A stretch of 64,000 nt of DNA from Sphagnum compactum (Eukaryota; Bryophyta; Sphagnopsida; Sphagnales), in assembly GCA_965153455.1 (NCBI GenBank), contig OZ234494.1, forward strand, positions 6,324,001 through 6,388,000, given 5' to 3'. The notes under the pieces were generated by a model. It made no database searches and was not told where the DNA came from. It worked only from the letters and a program-made list of their open reading frames with translations. This document shows positions 34,265 through 46,934 of this stretch, in pieces; position 1 is the first letter of the stretch; every line of letters begins with the position of its first letter. Position numbers and translations under genes: made by a program.

Positions 34265-34326
34265 ATTGAGGCCACGTGGCGCCCTGAAAATTTAGATTGC
34301 GTTTTGAGCCCTTAGGACCTCCACTA
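34265..34326 (+). repeat. G-box repeat, copy 1
   Basis: GCCACGTGGC followed by GCCCTGAAAATTTAGATTGC and GTTTTGAGCCC. Other copies are at 35,664-35,730, 50,386-50,434 and 50,472-50,543; each contains the perfect 10-bp palindrome GCCACGTGGC, which has a CACGTG core. Confidence 0.85.
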
Positions 34327-34474
34327 ACAAGGGAACCAACCTTGATATAAATTTGTAGCACACTCTTGGATGCAAATTTGAGTCAAGGGAGAATTAGTCC
34401 AATGGCTTCCCTGCATTTATGCCAGACCAGCAAACAACTGGGAAGGTGGTTATGATGAGAGGTTGAGAGGAAGG

Positions 34475-35150
34475 ATCCAAGTGGTCCTTCTAGGATGGTG
34501 CATACCGCGCACCAGCTCGAATAGATAGTTGAGGCTGGTTAAAGTTTGAAGTGCTACCCAGTCAGAACTTTACTCGGAAATAGTACCTATTGCAGCTGGA
34601 TGCTTTGCTGACTTTTTCTCTTGCCGTCTTGTGCTTTCACACTGTTCAAGATGGGAAGTCTTTAATAAAGTTATTCGATGGCTACATGAATCCTGGACCT
34701 GCAATTTCCTGGGATCACCTAAATTTGTGGCGTTTAGAAAATGGACGCTAGTGGTCCTTTGATGGATGGTGCCCATCATGAGTCAGCAAATAAAAGTGAG
34801 GCCGGTTAGAGTTTACCACAGTCCATTGTTAGAATCCAAGTGGTCCTTCTAGGATGGTGCATACAGCGTGCCAGCAAAGATAATTGAGGCTGGTTGAAGT
34901 TTTTCGTGCTACCACTCAAAACTTAACTCTGAAATATTAATGCAGCTGGATGCTTGCTGACTTTTTCCCTTGTCACCTTGTGCTTTCACGCTGTTCAAGA
35001 TTGTAAGTCTTTAATAAAGTTATTCGATCCCTACATGAGTCCTGGACTTGCAACTTCTTGTTTAAAAATGGATGCAAGTGATCCTTTATGTATGGTGCCC
35101 ATCATGAGTCAGCAAAGAAAGTGAGGCCGGTTAGAGATTGCCACAGTACT
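34475..35150 (+). repeat. Tandem duplication, 359-bp unit
   Basis: The second copy starts at 34834. Both contain ATCCAAGTGGTCCTTCTAGG, GATGGTGCATAC, TTGAGGCTGGTT, GCAGCTGGATGC, TTTAATAAAGTTATTCGAT and ATGGTGCCCATCATGAGTCA. The second copy is shortened by small deletions. No protein is encoded. Confidence 0.88.
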
Positions 35151-35663
35151 TTGTAGAAGTTTCCTCCGATACCAACTCTTTGCTTTGTCTAAATTTTTCT
35201 CCCCTGATTACCTGCTGCGAAATTTTGTTCATAATTTCAGTTTCGCATAAAGTCATGGCATATGCGCCTTGTAGGTGCTAGACTTGATTTTATTTGTTTG
35301 TGTGATCAGTGTAGTTTTCAGCCTTTACAGAATGAAGTGGATGCACTTCGTTATTGTTTGACGATGCAAGGCCTGACCATATCAGTAGAGAAAAGTGGGT
35401 CTGATGTTGTACTTCCAATAAACACAAAAGTTCTGGCAAATTCTTTCCATTTAAAAAAAAATGTCGAATTTTTTCTCCCAATAAAATGCAATAAGTGACA
35501 AAATATTCCCTTTTTGTTTTGTTTTTCCACAGTGCGAAAATTCATCCCAAAAAAATCACTGCTCCTGGCTTGTTGTTTGGACAGGAGATATAGCTTGAAA
35601 GGACACATGCATTTCAGTTTTAATTGAATTGCACACCCAATCACTACCATACATGACTTCAAT

Positions 35664-35730
35664 AAAATTGATGCCACGTGGCCCCTGAAAATTAGATTGC
35701 GTTTTGAGCCCTCAGGCCTACCTCCACTAA
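35664..35730 (+). repeat. G-box repeat, copy 2
   Basis: Same element as at 34,265, with one base missing in GCGCCC and in AAAATTTAG. It ends CTCAGGCCTACCTCCACTAA. Confidence 0.85.
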
Positions 35731-35912
35731 AAAAGCGAAATTGAGGCCTGGGAGAAAAAACAGTGAGAGCAAAGGGAAAAAAAAGCATGAGAAAAAAAAC
35801 TACTGACCAAGTAAACTGACCCCTTAGGGACGGTTTCATCCCATCCATGAAATCCCAGAACGGGATTTTTGGGATGGTGAACTTGTGGGTGCTGGGTCAC
35901 TCAAGCCCTATT

Positions 35913-36212
35913 TGCCCATTTGTCTGTCCAAAGTCACTCCCTGGGGATAATGCCCCACAAAACAAGAAAGAAATAGTTAAAATCTTATTCACACTGAACA
36001 GGCTGCGGCATTCCGCTAACAAAATTAAATCCTACAAAAAATTTAATGTTCTGCATCAAAGACTTGACAAAATCAATTGAGTTGTTGAAATTCTAAACAG
36101 AAATGTTTGACAATATGTCTCCAAAAAAGAATGAACTCACTGTCCACAGTAACACTTGGTGAACATGTCAATATTGGGTGGTTCCCTGATTTTTTTCCAT
36201 AACCGCTGGTTC
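35913..36212 (+). repeat. 300-bp direct repeat, left copy
   Basis: Matches 37,497-37,791 from GC(C/T)CATTTGTC to CATAAC-GCTGGTTC with about 80-85% identity by eye. No open frame. Confidence 0.8.
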
Positions 36213-37496
36213 TGGGTTTTTGGAAAACAGAATACAGAATCAAATAACCACCAGTTCTAATTAGGAGACGGGCTATTAGTTCAGGCCAAAAATGGTGGCA
36301 GCCAATCTTAGGAACAGTATTTCCATGCAACCAATGAGAAGTGAAGGGGGGTGTCATGGAGGGAAGGGGCCTCCCTTTTATTCTTGTGGGTGCAGCGTAG
36401 GGGGTTTTTTTTTCAAGTTGTGTTTGAACTTTGGTGTGGAGAGTGGACTGTCCACTGTTCACTTTCCACTTGGACGCTTGACAATTGGTTTTCCATTTTT
36501 TTGCATTTGGGGGGTGGCGGGGGTGGTCAAAGCAAAGAGTTCCCAAGTTTCTGACCTATTCCCCAAAGAGTTCCCTATAGCACCCTACTTTTATTCCATA
36601 TGCTCTGGCAAATGTTGTCCTCCCTTGATCTATATAGGTGGGCCAAATGGGAACAACTCCACACTTCAAAATAGACCCTTCTATTATGGGTAGCTTCCAT
36701 AGTTTCATTTGAGTCCAACATAACAAGTGTGGGAGACCGACACTTGCCAGTTGGATGACGGTTAGTACTCTTGTTGTTGAGTCAGGTTAACAAGTCGTTC
36801 AAGTGTGCATACAAGGGGATTGATGACAACAATGTTGGTGCACTAACATTGACAAAAATCATAGTTAATGCTAGCCCAGTGGACAACATGGTTCTACAGA
36901 GAACCCAACTTTAAGTTACAGAATACAGGATGCAAGTGGCCCGTGTAGTATGATGCACTCCTCCATCCGTTAGCACAAAAAAGCGAGGTTACTGACCTCA
37001 GAACTTCCATCTAGCTTACCATACTGCAGAACTCTATGATTTGATGACGATTGTGCTGTCGGAGCTATCCACCAGACCCACATTAAGAGCTGTTTTCTCT
37101 CGTACGTTACGAATGCACAACTCCATACTTTGCTAGTTGCCTGCTATGCTATCATCAACTATTCCAGCTGCAGACTGACGTGCTGAGGAAGAAAATTAAG
37201 CTGGTGATAATCTTGGACGGTACCCAGGGGCCACACTTGGGACTTCCCTCTAGCACATATTAGTGCAGGTAGGTGTGACAGCTTGCTGACACATGTCACC
37301 TGTGCTATTGTAGTCTGTCACGCACCCACCTCAGGCCTGCACATTCGAACACAACTTGAGGGTTTGCGACTTTTTAGGCTCATATGTACTCTCAAACAGG
37401 CTTTTCCAAGTTGCAATGCAATAGGAAAGACCTTAAATAAGCAAAGGGTTTTTATTGTAGGCAGTACAAAAGAACTGTTTGCTTTTTTTTCCCTAA
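36213..37496. other. Interval between 300-bp direct repeats, no gene
   Basis: Contains overlapping short frames on both strands with no domain, and a stretch near 36,926-36,960 distantly similar to the 359-bp unit (GATGCAAGTGGCCC...ATGATGCA). No reverse transcriptase, integrase or transposase. Confidence 0.45.
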
Positions 37497-37791
37497 TTGC
37501 TCATTTGTCCGTCTAAAGTCACTCCCTAGGGATAATGCCCCACCAAACAAGAAATAGGGGAAATCTTTTTGACACCGAACAGGGTGTACCATTCCACTAG
37601 CAAAATAAAATCTAACAAAACGTTTAATGTTCTGCACCAAATACCTGACAAAATCAGTTGAGTTGTTGGAACTCTAGTGAGAAATGTTTGACAAATTTGT
37701 CCCCAAAGAAGAATGAACTCACTGTCCAAAGTAACATTTGGTGCCATTTCAATATCGGGTGGTTCCTTGATTTTTTTGGCATAACTGCTGG
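37497..37791 (+). repeat. 300-bp direct repeat, right copy
   Basis: See left copy at 35,913. The two are 1.58 kb apart in direct orientation. I see no clear TG...CA ends, so I do not call them LTRs. Confidence 0.8.
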
Positions 37792-40250
37792 TTCATTTCT
37801 CTAGAATTTGAATCAACTTTCTGAGCAAATGACTTGCCTAGCATGTAACTAATTGCCGGTTATCCCTCTACATTGCACCTTAGATGTCATGTAAATGGCT
37901 GGAATTTTGAAAATCCAAGTTGGTAGGTTGTGGGTCTTTTCTCATTTTTTTTGTTTGAGATGGGTTTTGAAGGCCTTTTTATGTGGGCCCTTGGGTGCAC
38001 TGAGGCTGAATTTCTGTTGATATAATTTCCAAAGCATTTGGGAGTTTATTTTCGGCACAAAAAAATTGAGTGGGGGCAGGGGGACTAGAGAATAAAAAGT
38101 AAGTTTTTTATTGCAATTTGTAACTAAAAAAGAGTTGCAAACAACACTAACAATTAAAATTACATGGATTGCATAAGTGTACACATGTAACATGTATTCA
38201 CAAATGCTAACCTCATGGTGATGTCAACACAATCAACAAATGAAATATATAATAAATGAATACCTACTGTTTAATTTGAGGACCAATTATATAGCCCTTG
38301 TGATTACTTCCCATTATTTGTCACTAAATTGTAATCTACTTATCATAGGCATGAACAACAATGTAATCCAACTTGAATTTAATATTGAAAAAAAAGAGAT
38401 TGCATAAACATTGAAAGTTTACTCCTAAATACGGTGTTGAAAAATAAAATAAAAAACAAATGTGAAAAGACATTTTTCCATGCCACACTTGAGAATGGGC
38501 CAAACAAATTCTAGTTTGGAATCGTCCAAGAAACAACTTTGAAACCTACAATTGTCCTTTTTAAATTAATGATAACGATTTTCTTACAACTTATAAATCA
38601 GTGATATAAATAACGATTAGAAACATGTGCATCATGAAATTTGAATATTTTGAAAAGAAAATGAATTATATTTAATTATAAAATACTTAAACTAACATTA
38701 TATAAACTTGGATTAATCCCAAGTGCATTGGGTTCTTCTTTTTTTGATAAAAAATCCATTAAAAATCAATGGCTAGAACCATCATGCAAAAAACAAAATG
38801 GAAGGCCAAAGAAAGGTCAAAATACGTGCAACCTACAATAACCAAAAAAAAGGAGAAAGCCCTAGTCCCCTTGTGGTACGAAGCTATTTCAACCCACAAC
38901 CTTTTTAATGTTGTTTGCATGCAAATCATGAATTTTAATAGTAATAGGAGGCCTAAAACAAGCATCTCTTGCCAACCAATTTTCCTTTTTATAGCAAAGG
39001 CTAAACATGTTGAAAAGCAATATTAAAATGTTGCTTGGAAAAGTGAATGTAAAAATATAAAATAAATGACATCCTAATCATGTATTGTGGAAAAAAGACA
39101 AGCACATTCCCTAATGAAATGTTCTATATCACGTTCAAGTTCGCCATGCACTTCCTAATAGAATGGGCAATTCAAACCCAAATGCTTGGAAATAAATTAG
39201 TATCACAGACTGGACCAATCTGCAAGGTGAAAGGAACTCACAGGACTAGGGGCCATGTTCATCAAGATCGCTTATCGATTATACAGAAATCCACAATATG
39301 GTAACACTCATAGATACCATGTGCCTTAGTAGTGTCATTAACTGGTAAACTGCAATTCAACTTTATTTTTAAGAGCTGAAAGCAATCTAAAAATCCTCAG
39401 TGCTTGTGTAAGTGGGTCTCGTAACATATAAGAGGAGGGGTGTTGCTCTCAAGAGCTAATGGCTTTTCATTCTCCATTGACTTGATAGGTGAAAAACAGC
39501 ATGTTGGGAGCTGCCATACAAATAAATGGTGGTGTTGCTCTCAAGCATCCATTTTCCTTTCATCCACACAAGGCGAGAAAACCCCTGACAAACCTGTGCA
39601 GTTACAAATATCATACCGTGTTGCACATTGTTGAACTCTTCCCTCAACTCCCAATCAAACAATAGAGAGTCAATTTGTAGCCTCTGTCACCTAGCCACAG
39701 ATAAATATACTGTACCACTCTAAAACTCAGACTCTACAGATTATTTGGAAAAAACCTGAAGGGTTAGAAAACAATACATAATATTTTGCTCAGCTGGTTT
39801 TTGGTCCTTGAGTGATTGGATCTGCTGACACGATTAGTAGAGAATTGTTTACTCTTAAGTAAAGAATTACTCATATGTGATCAAAAGTTCACAAGTCATT
39901 AGACCCTAAGCAAGAGATGCTCCACCAAAAATACCTAAAGAAACAGAGTGCAGCACCTCAAAATGTTGCATTATCAGGAAAAATATCTGAAATTCCTGAG
40001 TCTGCAAGCACCATAAGAAGGAATGGCCATTAGCAGATGGCACACTGAAAACTTGCAATTGAATTTAAATAACACTCTAATTTTTAAAAAATAAATTCAT
40101 ATGTTTAGTACCTCATACGCAGTTAATGTTAGAAATATTATTCGTTTTTAATTCTCAATGTTGATGAATGTGTTAAACATTCCTAAAAAAAAATGAATAA
40201 TATTCACATCTTTCAATAATGATAGTTAAAGTTTGGCAATACAAGCTACT
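37792..40250. other. Intergenic, no gene
   Basis: AT-rich DNA with short frames only and no repeat or RNA gene that I recognise. Confidence 0.4.
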
Positions 40251-40257
40251 TAGGACT

Positions 40258-40522
40258 TGAGTGACGATTAGGGTTAGGACTAGGCAGCGACTAGGATTAG
40301 GGCAAGGCGGCAGATTAGGTTAAGATAGACAAACCCTACGATACAGTTAGGCGGCGGCTAGGATTAAAGTTAGATGGCTAGGATAGAGTTACGCGGTGAT
40401 TATAATTAGGTGATTATAATTAGACAAATAGACAACGGCTAGGGTTAGGGTTAGACGACGGCTAGGAAATAATATATCTAGGGTTAGGGTTAGACGGCGG
40501 CTAGGAAATAATATATGTAGGA
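40258..40522 (+). repeat. TTAGGG-containing degenerate minisatellite
   Basis: GGCTAGGATTAGGG/GGTTAGGC-type units repeat irregularly. The clearest pair is a 39-bp unit at 40,441 and 40,480 with AGGGTTAGGGTTAGAC, GGCTAGGAAATAATATAT. The repeat lies 1.45 kb upstream of the HNL start codon. Confidence 0.75.
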
Positions 40523-41973
40523 GGGATTTTCAAGATCGAATCTTTCTCAACGTTTGTGGTTCTCGAGTGCAAGTAGAGCCCTCGAGCTATGGTAGTCTTT
40601 GCAAGGCATAATATATGTCATTTCTGCATTTGTAGCATACCATCTTTGTAGTCTTCCTGTTAGTCAGTACAATTGTTTCGTTTCATGAATCATGAATCTT
40701 TATTTTATGTTCTTTATTCAGGTTGTTTCCAATACTTGAGAACATTGCTGTGCTGTAGCTCGGAAGACTCCCTGCCGCGTATGCATGAGCGGCTTCAAGG
40801 CGAATTTCCGCGTTGTAAGGATTTTAAAATTTTTTTACAAGCACATTCAACTAAGTTTCTGACCTGGTTTCATTCTTTACATATTTGAAGAGCTGACAGC
40901 GTTTTCCACCTCCTAGACGTAATTTTTAGATGCAATTTCTTCCCTTGCAGAGCAAGATGGAAATTTCTTTTTGTTTCGCTGGTAGCTGTAGTTTGTGGAC
41001 TTTGTCGTTTCATTTTCCTTGCCGACATTTTTCCTGTGTCCAGTCGCTTCACTCTGTCTTCCTAGTTCGCGCCTATTGGCTTACACGTTTGTAGCTTGTT
41101 TTGGAGATGTGAAGATTGCTGTTGGACATTTTGAGCCTACGTGTGCAAATCACAGAGGTTGGGGTTTGTTGAAGTTTAACGAGGACCCGTTTGGCTGCTT
41201 TTTTGGTGCAGTGTGATGCCTGGGAGGTTATAATATAATCAGCTTTATGGAGCTGCGCTGAACGGTACTGTTCATTGTGACGTGGAGAGTAGAGAAGATC
41301 AGTCGTGTATCTCGGTGTTGTGTCTTTCCTCGACGGGGAACATCCGTGGAAGTTATAAGCATTAGGTATGTTCGATGGTTTTCCTGTCTCCGGTGAGAAA
41401 TGGACGATGTACTCTAGTGTCGAAAGCTCCCAGCCCTCGTCGTTTTGAAGGTTGACTAGTAGTTTTCGACTCTGGGCCTGCATCTCGTAGGCGATGAATA
41501 CTCGTTGGTGTGCTACAATCTCACGGATTTTCGGCATACTGTTTCTGCATAGCTTCTGGAGTGGTTATTTCTATATATTTGCAGCTAGCAATGAGTTATA
41601 AAATGACACTTTTGTATGTTTGGCAGTACGGAAAATAACAATGTGCAACAGAGTACCCTATTTGCAACAGGAAGATTTTTTGGGATGTTCTCTTGTGTAA
41701 TTGAAACGAAATGATTGCATGAGAGCGAAACGACAATTTTTGTCATCTATCAATTCAGAGAAGAATGAAAGCCATTAGTTCTTGAGAGCGACGCCCTATC
41801 TTATTCTATGTTATAGGAGTCACTACATGCAGCAAGGATTTTTCAATAGCCGGAAGCTTTTAAGCTCGCAGCTCAATGGCGTCGTACCAATCACTGGCGC
41901 TACGTGATACGTGATATTTAGTATGTAACCATATCAAAGGGTTTACATGTAACGATACGGGATCTTGGACGTC

Positions 41974-44900
41974 ATGGCTGGCAGTCATGTGAGTATTTTC
42001 ACCTTGGTGGAGTCTCTGATGTTGATTTATTAATGAGCGTTTTGATTTCAATTGCCGATTGTAACGTCTTCGTAATGCAAACCGTCACCTGTTCCTCGTC
42101 AAATTTGAAACTCTCACTGGTGCCTTGACTTGGACATTGGTTAATGTCCCTATTTTTTAATGTCGGATTTTGATTGCAGAGTGACTGGCCAGTGCATCAG
42201 CTATGGCCGCCTCCTGAGGACAACAGAAGTACTGAATTGGATGTGGTGTTCTTTCATGGGCTCCAATTATCTGCTGATTACACTGATGATGCCTGGCGTA
42301 GTACATGGACACAACGAGGAAACGAAAACGTATGTTGGCCTGAAAAATGGCTGCCGTTTGATTTGGAGGGAGCTGTGCGCATTTTTTCCGTATCATACAA
42401 CGCACATGTAGTAACCTCCCCTCATGATCACGTATCAGAGATTGCACATAACCTATTCCAGAATCTCATGGATCGTAGGTACAAAGTCACCTCTCTTTCA
42501 TTGTCAAAATGGCATGCTTGGGCCAATGAATTGGATTCAGTTGTATATGTCAAAAGGAATCAAGTTAATCAAAGAAAGATTTTGTAGCCCCACCGCAGGG
42601 TTATCTCTAATTTGTATCAAATATCTGTAGGCTTGTCAGTGTTTTTAGATCAGCCAACTGTGGATAATATTTTGATGTCCGAAAATGAACATTTACATAT
42701 AGTATATAGTGTATATGATGATTCTGGAATGTGGTGCATTTTTTAAAAGGGCTTTTTCAATTCTGAAAGTACCACGAGGAGAGCTAGCTCATTGTGGAAT
42801 GAGTCTCTTTGAATGTGATGAATTTCATTCACAATACTATAGGAAATGTAGCCGGCAATTGTATATTTTCTGAAATCATCAGAGAAAATGAATATGTTTG
42901 CAGGTATGAATGGCATCATCCTATTGTGTTAATAGGCCATAGTTTTGGAGGGTTGGTTTTGAAAAGTTTGGTTGTAAAATTGGTAAAGACATCAACCATC
43001 CAGAATCCTGCCAATGTATTGTCTGAAGTTACAGTGCAGCGTGCAAAAATGTTTTTGAGGAACGTGAGAGGTGTGGCATTCTATGCTGTTCCACATTCTG
43101 GATCAAACATTGCTGAATATGTGAAATTGTTAAGATGCTGCAACCGAAATCTTACCAACAGCGGATGTCATCCATTACTAGATAACATTCAACCCTGGAA
43201 AAGAGATATGGAAGAGTTATCAAAGGATTTTGATGACATAGCCAATGAAAAGAAAATCAATATATACGCGTTCTGCGAGGGCAGGCGAATGGAGCAAGTG
43301 GTACGTATATGATGAAGAAAATGAATTTTTGGCAACCAAACAGCTGTGATCTTTTTGATTTTGTCTGGCGCTGACTCAGTCAATTTTGGCTTAATGATTG
43401 GACCAGGGACTTTTAGTGGAGGTTAGCTTGGCACAACGATTAGCACGAGATAATTTTTACAAGGTTGAAGATGCTAATCACATCGAGGTTTGCAAGCCAC
43501 TAAGCAAACAACATGTCAGCTACAGTTTGCTTCTACAACTTATCTGCCTTTGCCAACAGGTTAGTGTCGTTCACAGTGAGTTAGGTGTTTTGGACATGGA
43601 AGCACTTGCAAAATACAGTATAATTTCCCTTTTGGTAAGGGAGGATATTTGATCTTTTATAACTTGACTGTAGAGTTTGAATTAATATTAATTTTTCATC
43701 GTCCCATCCTAATTTCCTGGGAGAGCGTCATTTTAATCCGGTGATTATATTCTAATGTTGTGTTATATATATTGTAAATGTACTAACTTTATTGTAAATG
43801 CATGTTCAATATGAAAGTGGCAAGAGGAAATGATCAACCTTTACAAAAGGTCCATGATTTGCCTCAAGCAATGTTTGGTATGGACAGCTATGTGGAAAGT
43901 GTAGAGTCAATGGTGATATCCGAACAAAGTGGTGCAGAACCTCAATATGTGGCAGTGTTGGGAATGGGTGGAGTTGGGAAAACTCTTCTTCTTCAAAGAG
44001 TATATGGTAGTCGAAAAGTATATGACCATTTTAGGGCGAAGTTCATTTGGTGCACAGTAACGCAAACTCCTGACATCATGGCTCTATATCGAAAGTTCAG
44101 TGCAGAACTGGGTCTCGGAAACTCTATATCGGAAGTGGGTGCAGAAGAAGCTCTGATAGTAGAGAATTACAAGCACGAATTATTCAATCATTTTAAACAG
44201 AGAAAAGTATTCTTGGTTTTGGATGATGTTTGGGAAGTCGAAGCATTTAATTCTCTTGACTTAGCTAGGGGAAAAGGAAGTGTCACGTTGTTGAGCACTA
44301 GAGACCACTCATTATTGGACAAAATATCTCGACAGGTAAAGCAACAGAAAATGACTCCTCTGTTGAAGGAAGATAGTTGGAGCCTTTTTTGTCAGCATGC
44401 ATTCAAACCACCATCCAATGTCCCACGTGAATTAGAGGCATTGGCACGGTGCGTGGCCGACGAGTGCAAGGGTCTACCATTAGCACTCAAAGTTATTGGC
44501 GGAGCAATGTGCGGCAAAGTCAACCGTAAATATGAATGGGAGCCTCTTCTGAAAGCTCTTGTCATGACACCTATGCATGATAAGAGTGTCGAAGACCAGT
44601 TATATGAGCGTTTGAAAATTGGCTACAATCTCCTCTCTGAGGAGGATTATCGCTTGAAGCAATGTTTTCATTACTTTGCAGCGTTTCCTGAAGATTCTAC
44701 CATCATTTTTGAAGAGATTTTGTTCCATTGGACTGCGGAGAAGTTGGTGTCGGTGGATGATGCAAATGATTCTGCAGCAGATGCATTTTCCTTGCTAAAG
44801 AAGTTGTGGGAGCGATCATTCATTGAATCAAATGGACAGTTCAGTTCAGATGAATCTTATATGCTGAATTTCAAGCTGCATGATGTAATGAGAGATTTGG

Positions 44901-46114
44901 CTTTGTACATACTGGAAAAAGATTGTGACACACCCCCTGCAAAGGAGGTTTATTTTTATCAAGCAGGTCGAAATTGGGGTGAAGTACCCAAAGACTGGAA
45001 AACATTATTGGCAGCTCGGAGAATATCATTGGACACGAACAAGTTGGAGAGACTTCCTGAGAATTTTTGTGCACCTAACTTGGTGTCTCTACTACTCGGT
45101 CGGAATCCTATAGTCTCTTTATCAGCTAATTTTTCGAGCAATTTTCCAATGCTAAGTGTTCTGAATCTGAGGAATGGACAGTTTCACAGTTTACCTAAGG
45201 AACTTGGTGATCTTAAAAATTTGGTTTGTCTTGATCTCTCTAATTGTCATGATCTAGAGATTTTGCCAAACACAGTACGTAAACTACGTGAGTTGAAATT
45301 CCTCATTTTAGATGATTGCTGGAATTTAAAGTATCTCCCTTCTGGAGTAGTTAACCTCACAAAATTGCAAGTATTACACACCGCCTATTGTGAAAATTTG
45401 ACATGGGCTGAACATACATTATCACACACGGCAGACGCAGAATCCGAATATTCAACTGTTGCAGCATCATTGGAAGATATATGTCGATTGCTTCTCCTCA
45501 CAGAACTTATAATCTCTGCAAAAAAACCGCGAGAGCCATATATTAAAATTCTGGACGGCCGACTTGTTAGAGTTGGCAGGTGGACTCAGAAGAAGCTGCC
45601 TAACAATATATCTTCACTTACACAGCTGCAACTTCTACAGGTTTGGGTGGAGATTGGAAGCCTGCCACCTAACCTGGCATATGGGTGTATACAACTTCAA
45701 GTACTTGAATTGCATTCTTCAAAGTTGACAGCTCTTCCAACGGATTTCACATGTCGTGGGGCGTTCCCAGCTCTTATAAAGTTAAAACTACCTTGTTCTC
45801 ACTTTATCACATTTCCAGAAGTGCATGAAGGTGCTTTGCCTAAATTGCGAAAAATCTTCATTGACAGTCACCGTCTTCAAGACTTACCTCTCTCTTTGCA
45901 GGTTCTGCCCGACTTAAGTATCTTAATTGTACCGGATTGTACAAATAGCCTCTTCAAGTCAATAAGGGAAAATTGTCAAAGATCGTCAATATGGCGTAAC
46001 TGGAACATTAATATTAGTTATAGTCAAGATACTTTAGTAGATCTGGAATATACATTAGAGACTACTAGAGAATATACATTCAACCTTCAGGATACATTCA
46101 TGCGCCGTCGATAG
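41974..46114 (+). CDS. HNL: HNL: alpha/beta-hydrolase, NB-ARC, LRR immune receptor (five exons)
   Basis: Exons 41974-41988, 42180-42478, 42904-43300, 43407-43559 and 43850-46114 join in frame to about 1,042 residues. The tiny first exon (MAGSH) is chosen because it has an in-frame ATG, an upstream stop and a perfect GTGAGT donor; it is the least certain part. Residues about 20-280 form a SERAC1-like alpha/beta-hydrolase with ELDVVFFHG, the nucleophile motif GHSFGG (Ser near 117) and DANHIEVCKP (His near 262). NB-ARC follows: P-loop GMGGVGKT near 326, kinase-2 VFLVLDDVW near 410, GLPLALKVIGG near 497, CFHYFAAFPED, and LHD in place of MHD near 631. About 10-12 leucine-rich repeats fill 670-1,010. 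Such proteins are intracellular immune receptors; the hydrolase replaces the TIR or coiled-coil signalling domain. The whole NB-LRR part is one exon. Catalytic residues look intact, so enzymatic signalling is possible but unproven. Confidence 0.92.
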
Positions 46115-46934
46115 AGGAGAAATTATTTTAAACGGAGAAGTGACGAAGGATGAAAGCAAATTGTATCCATAAAATTTTGTTTCTGTTTAGATGATGAAGA
46201 AGGAAGATTGAAGTTTGAAAGTTAGGTGATGGAGAAGGTAAAATGAAGCTTGGAAGTATATATAAACAAACTATAAAAATGGAATACAAAAATGGATGAA
46301 AATAGTGGAAGGACGCTTAGTAAATGTGAGCAAGTAAATAAATAAAAAATTATAGTTCTGTAAGTAAAATCTCTATAACCTAGAGAAATCATAAGGAACA
46401 ATCATTTCTTCAAAAATTACTCAAAAGTTTGAATTGAGAATTAAAGGTGATAATCTATTGCCGTTGCCATCCAATCACCTCATTTCACATGATAGAATTG
46501 GGAAGATGATTTCACATGTCTACTAAGAAGTTAACTTCAATTATTATTATTATTTTCATATTATATTCAAATGATCTCTATATAGACAGAATATACTTTA
46601 AAGGAAAAAGAACTATTTAATTCGTGAACTTCAATTATTATTATTATTTTCATACTATGTACAAATGGAAAAGAAACTTTTATTTAGACACATCATACTT
46701 TAAGGGAAAAATAACTATTTAATTCGTTTGAAAATATATTTCAATCAAATAATTGAATACATTTCAACAATCATGTTTTGAAAATACATATATGTGAACA
46801 TTCCTTTTTTTTCACACGTCCAAATGAAAACAAAAATAAATCCAAACTGTACACATCATAATGTAAAGAAAAATATAACACAGTCAATATATGTAACACC
46901 AATATGGATATTGATTGGTAAATTTTGTCAACTC
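46115..46934. other. HNL 3' region, AT-rich, no gene
   Basis: Two copies of AACTTCAATTATTATTATTATTTTCATA lie at about 46,532 and 46,627, with CTTTAA(A/G)GG(A/G)AAAA-AACTATTTAATTCGT after each, an imperfect repeat of about 95 bp. Nothing else is recognised. Confidence 0.45.

Noticed and set aside
35351-35848. 165-codon minus-strand ORF
   Set aside because: It crosses the G-box repeat and low-complexity AT-rich DNA and has no family features.
36073-36693. ORFs of 157 (minus) and 133 (plus) codons
   Set aside because: They overlap on opposite strands in a repeat region; composition is not protein-like.
29180-37791. LTR retrotransposons
   Set aside because: Direct repeats exist but there is no reverse transcriptase, integrase, gag, primer-binding site or polypurine tract visible between them.
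41073-41537. 154-codon minus-strand ORF upstream of HNL
   Set aside because: No recognisable domain, and it lies in the probable HNL promoter region. Kept as unsupported.
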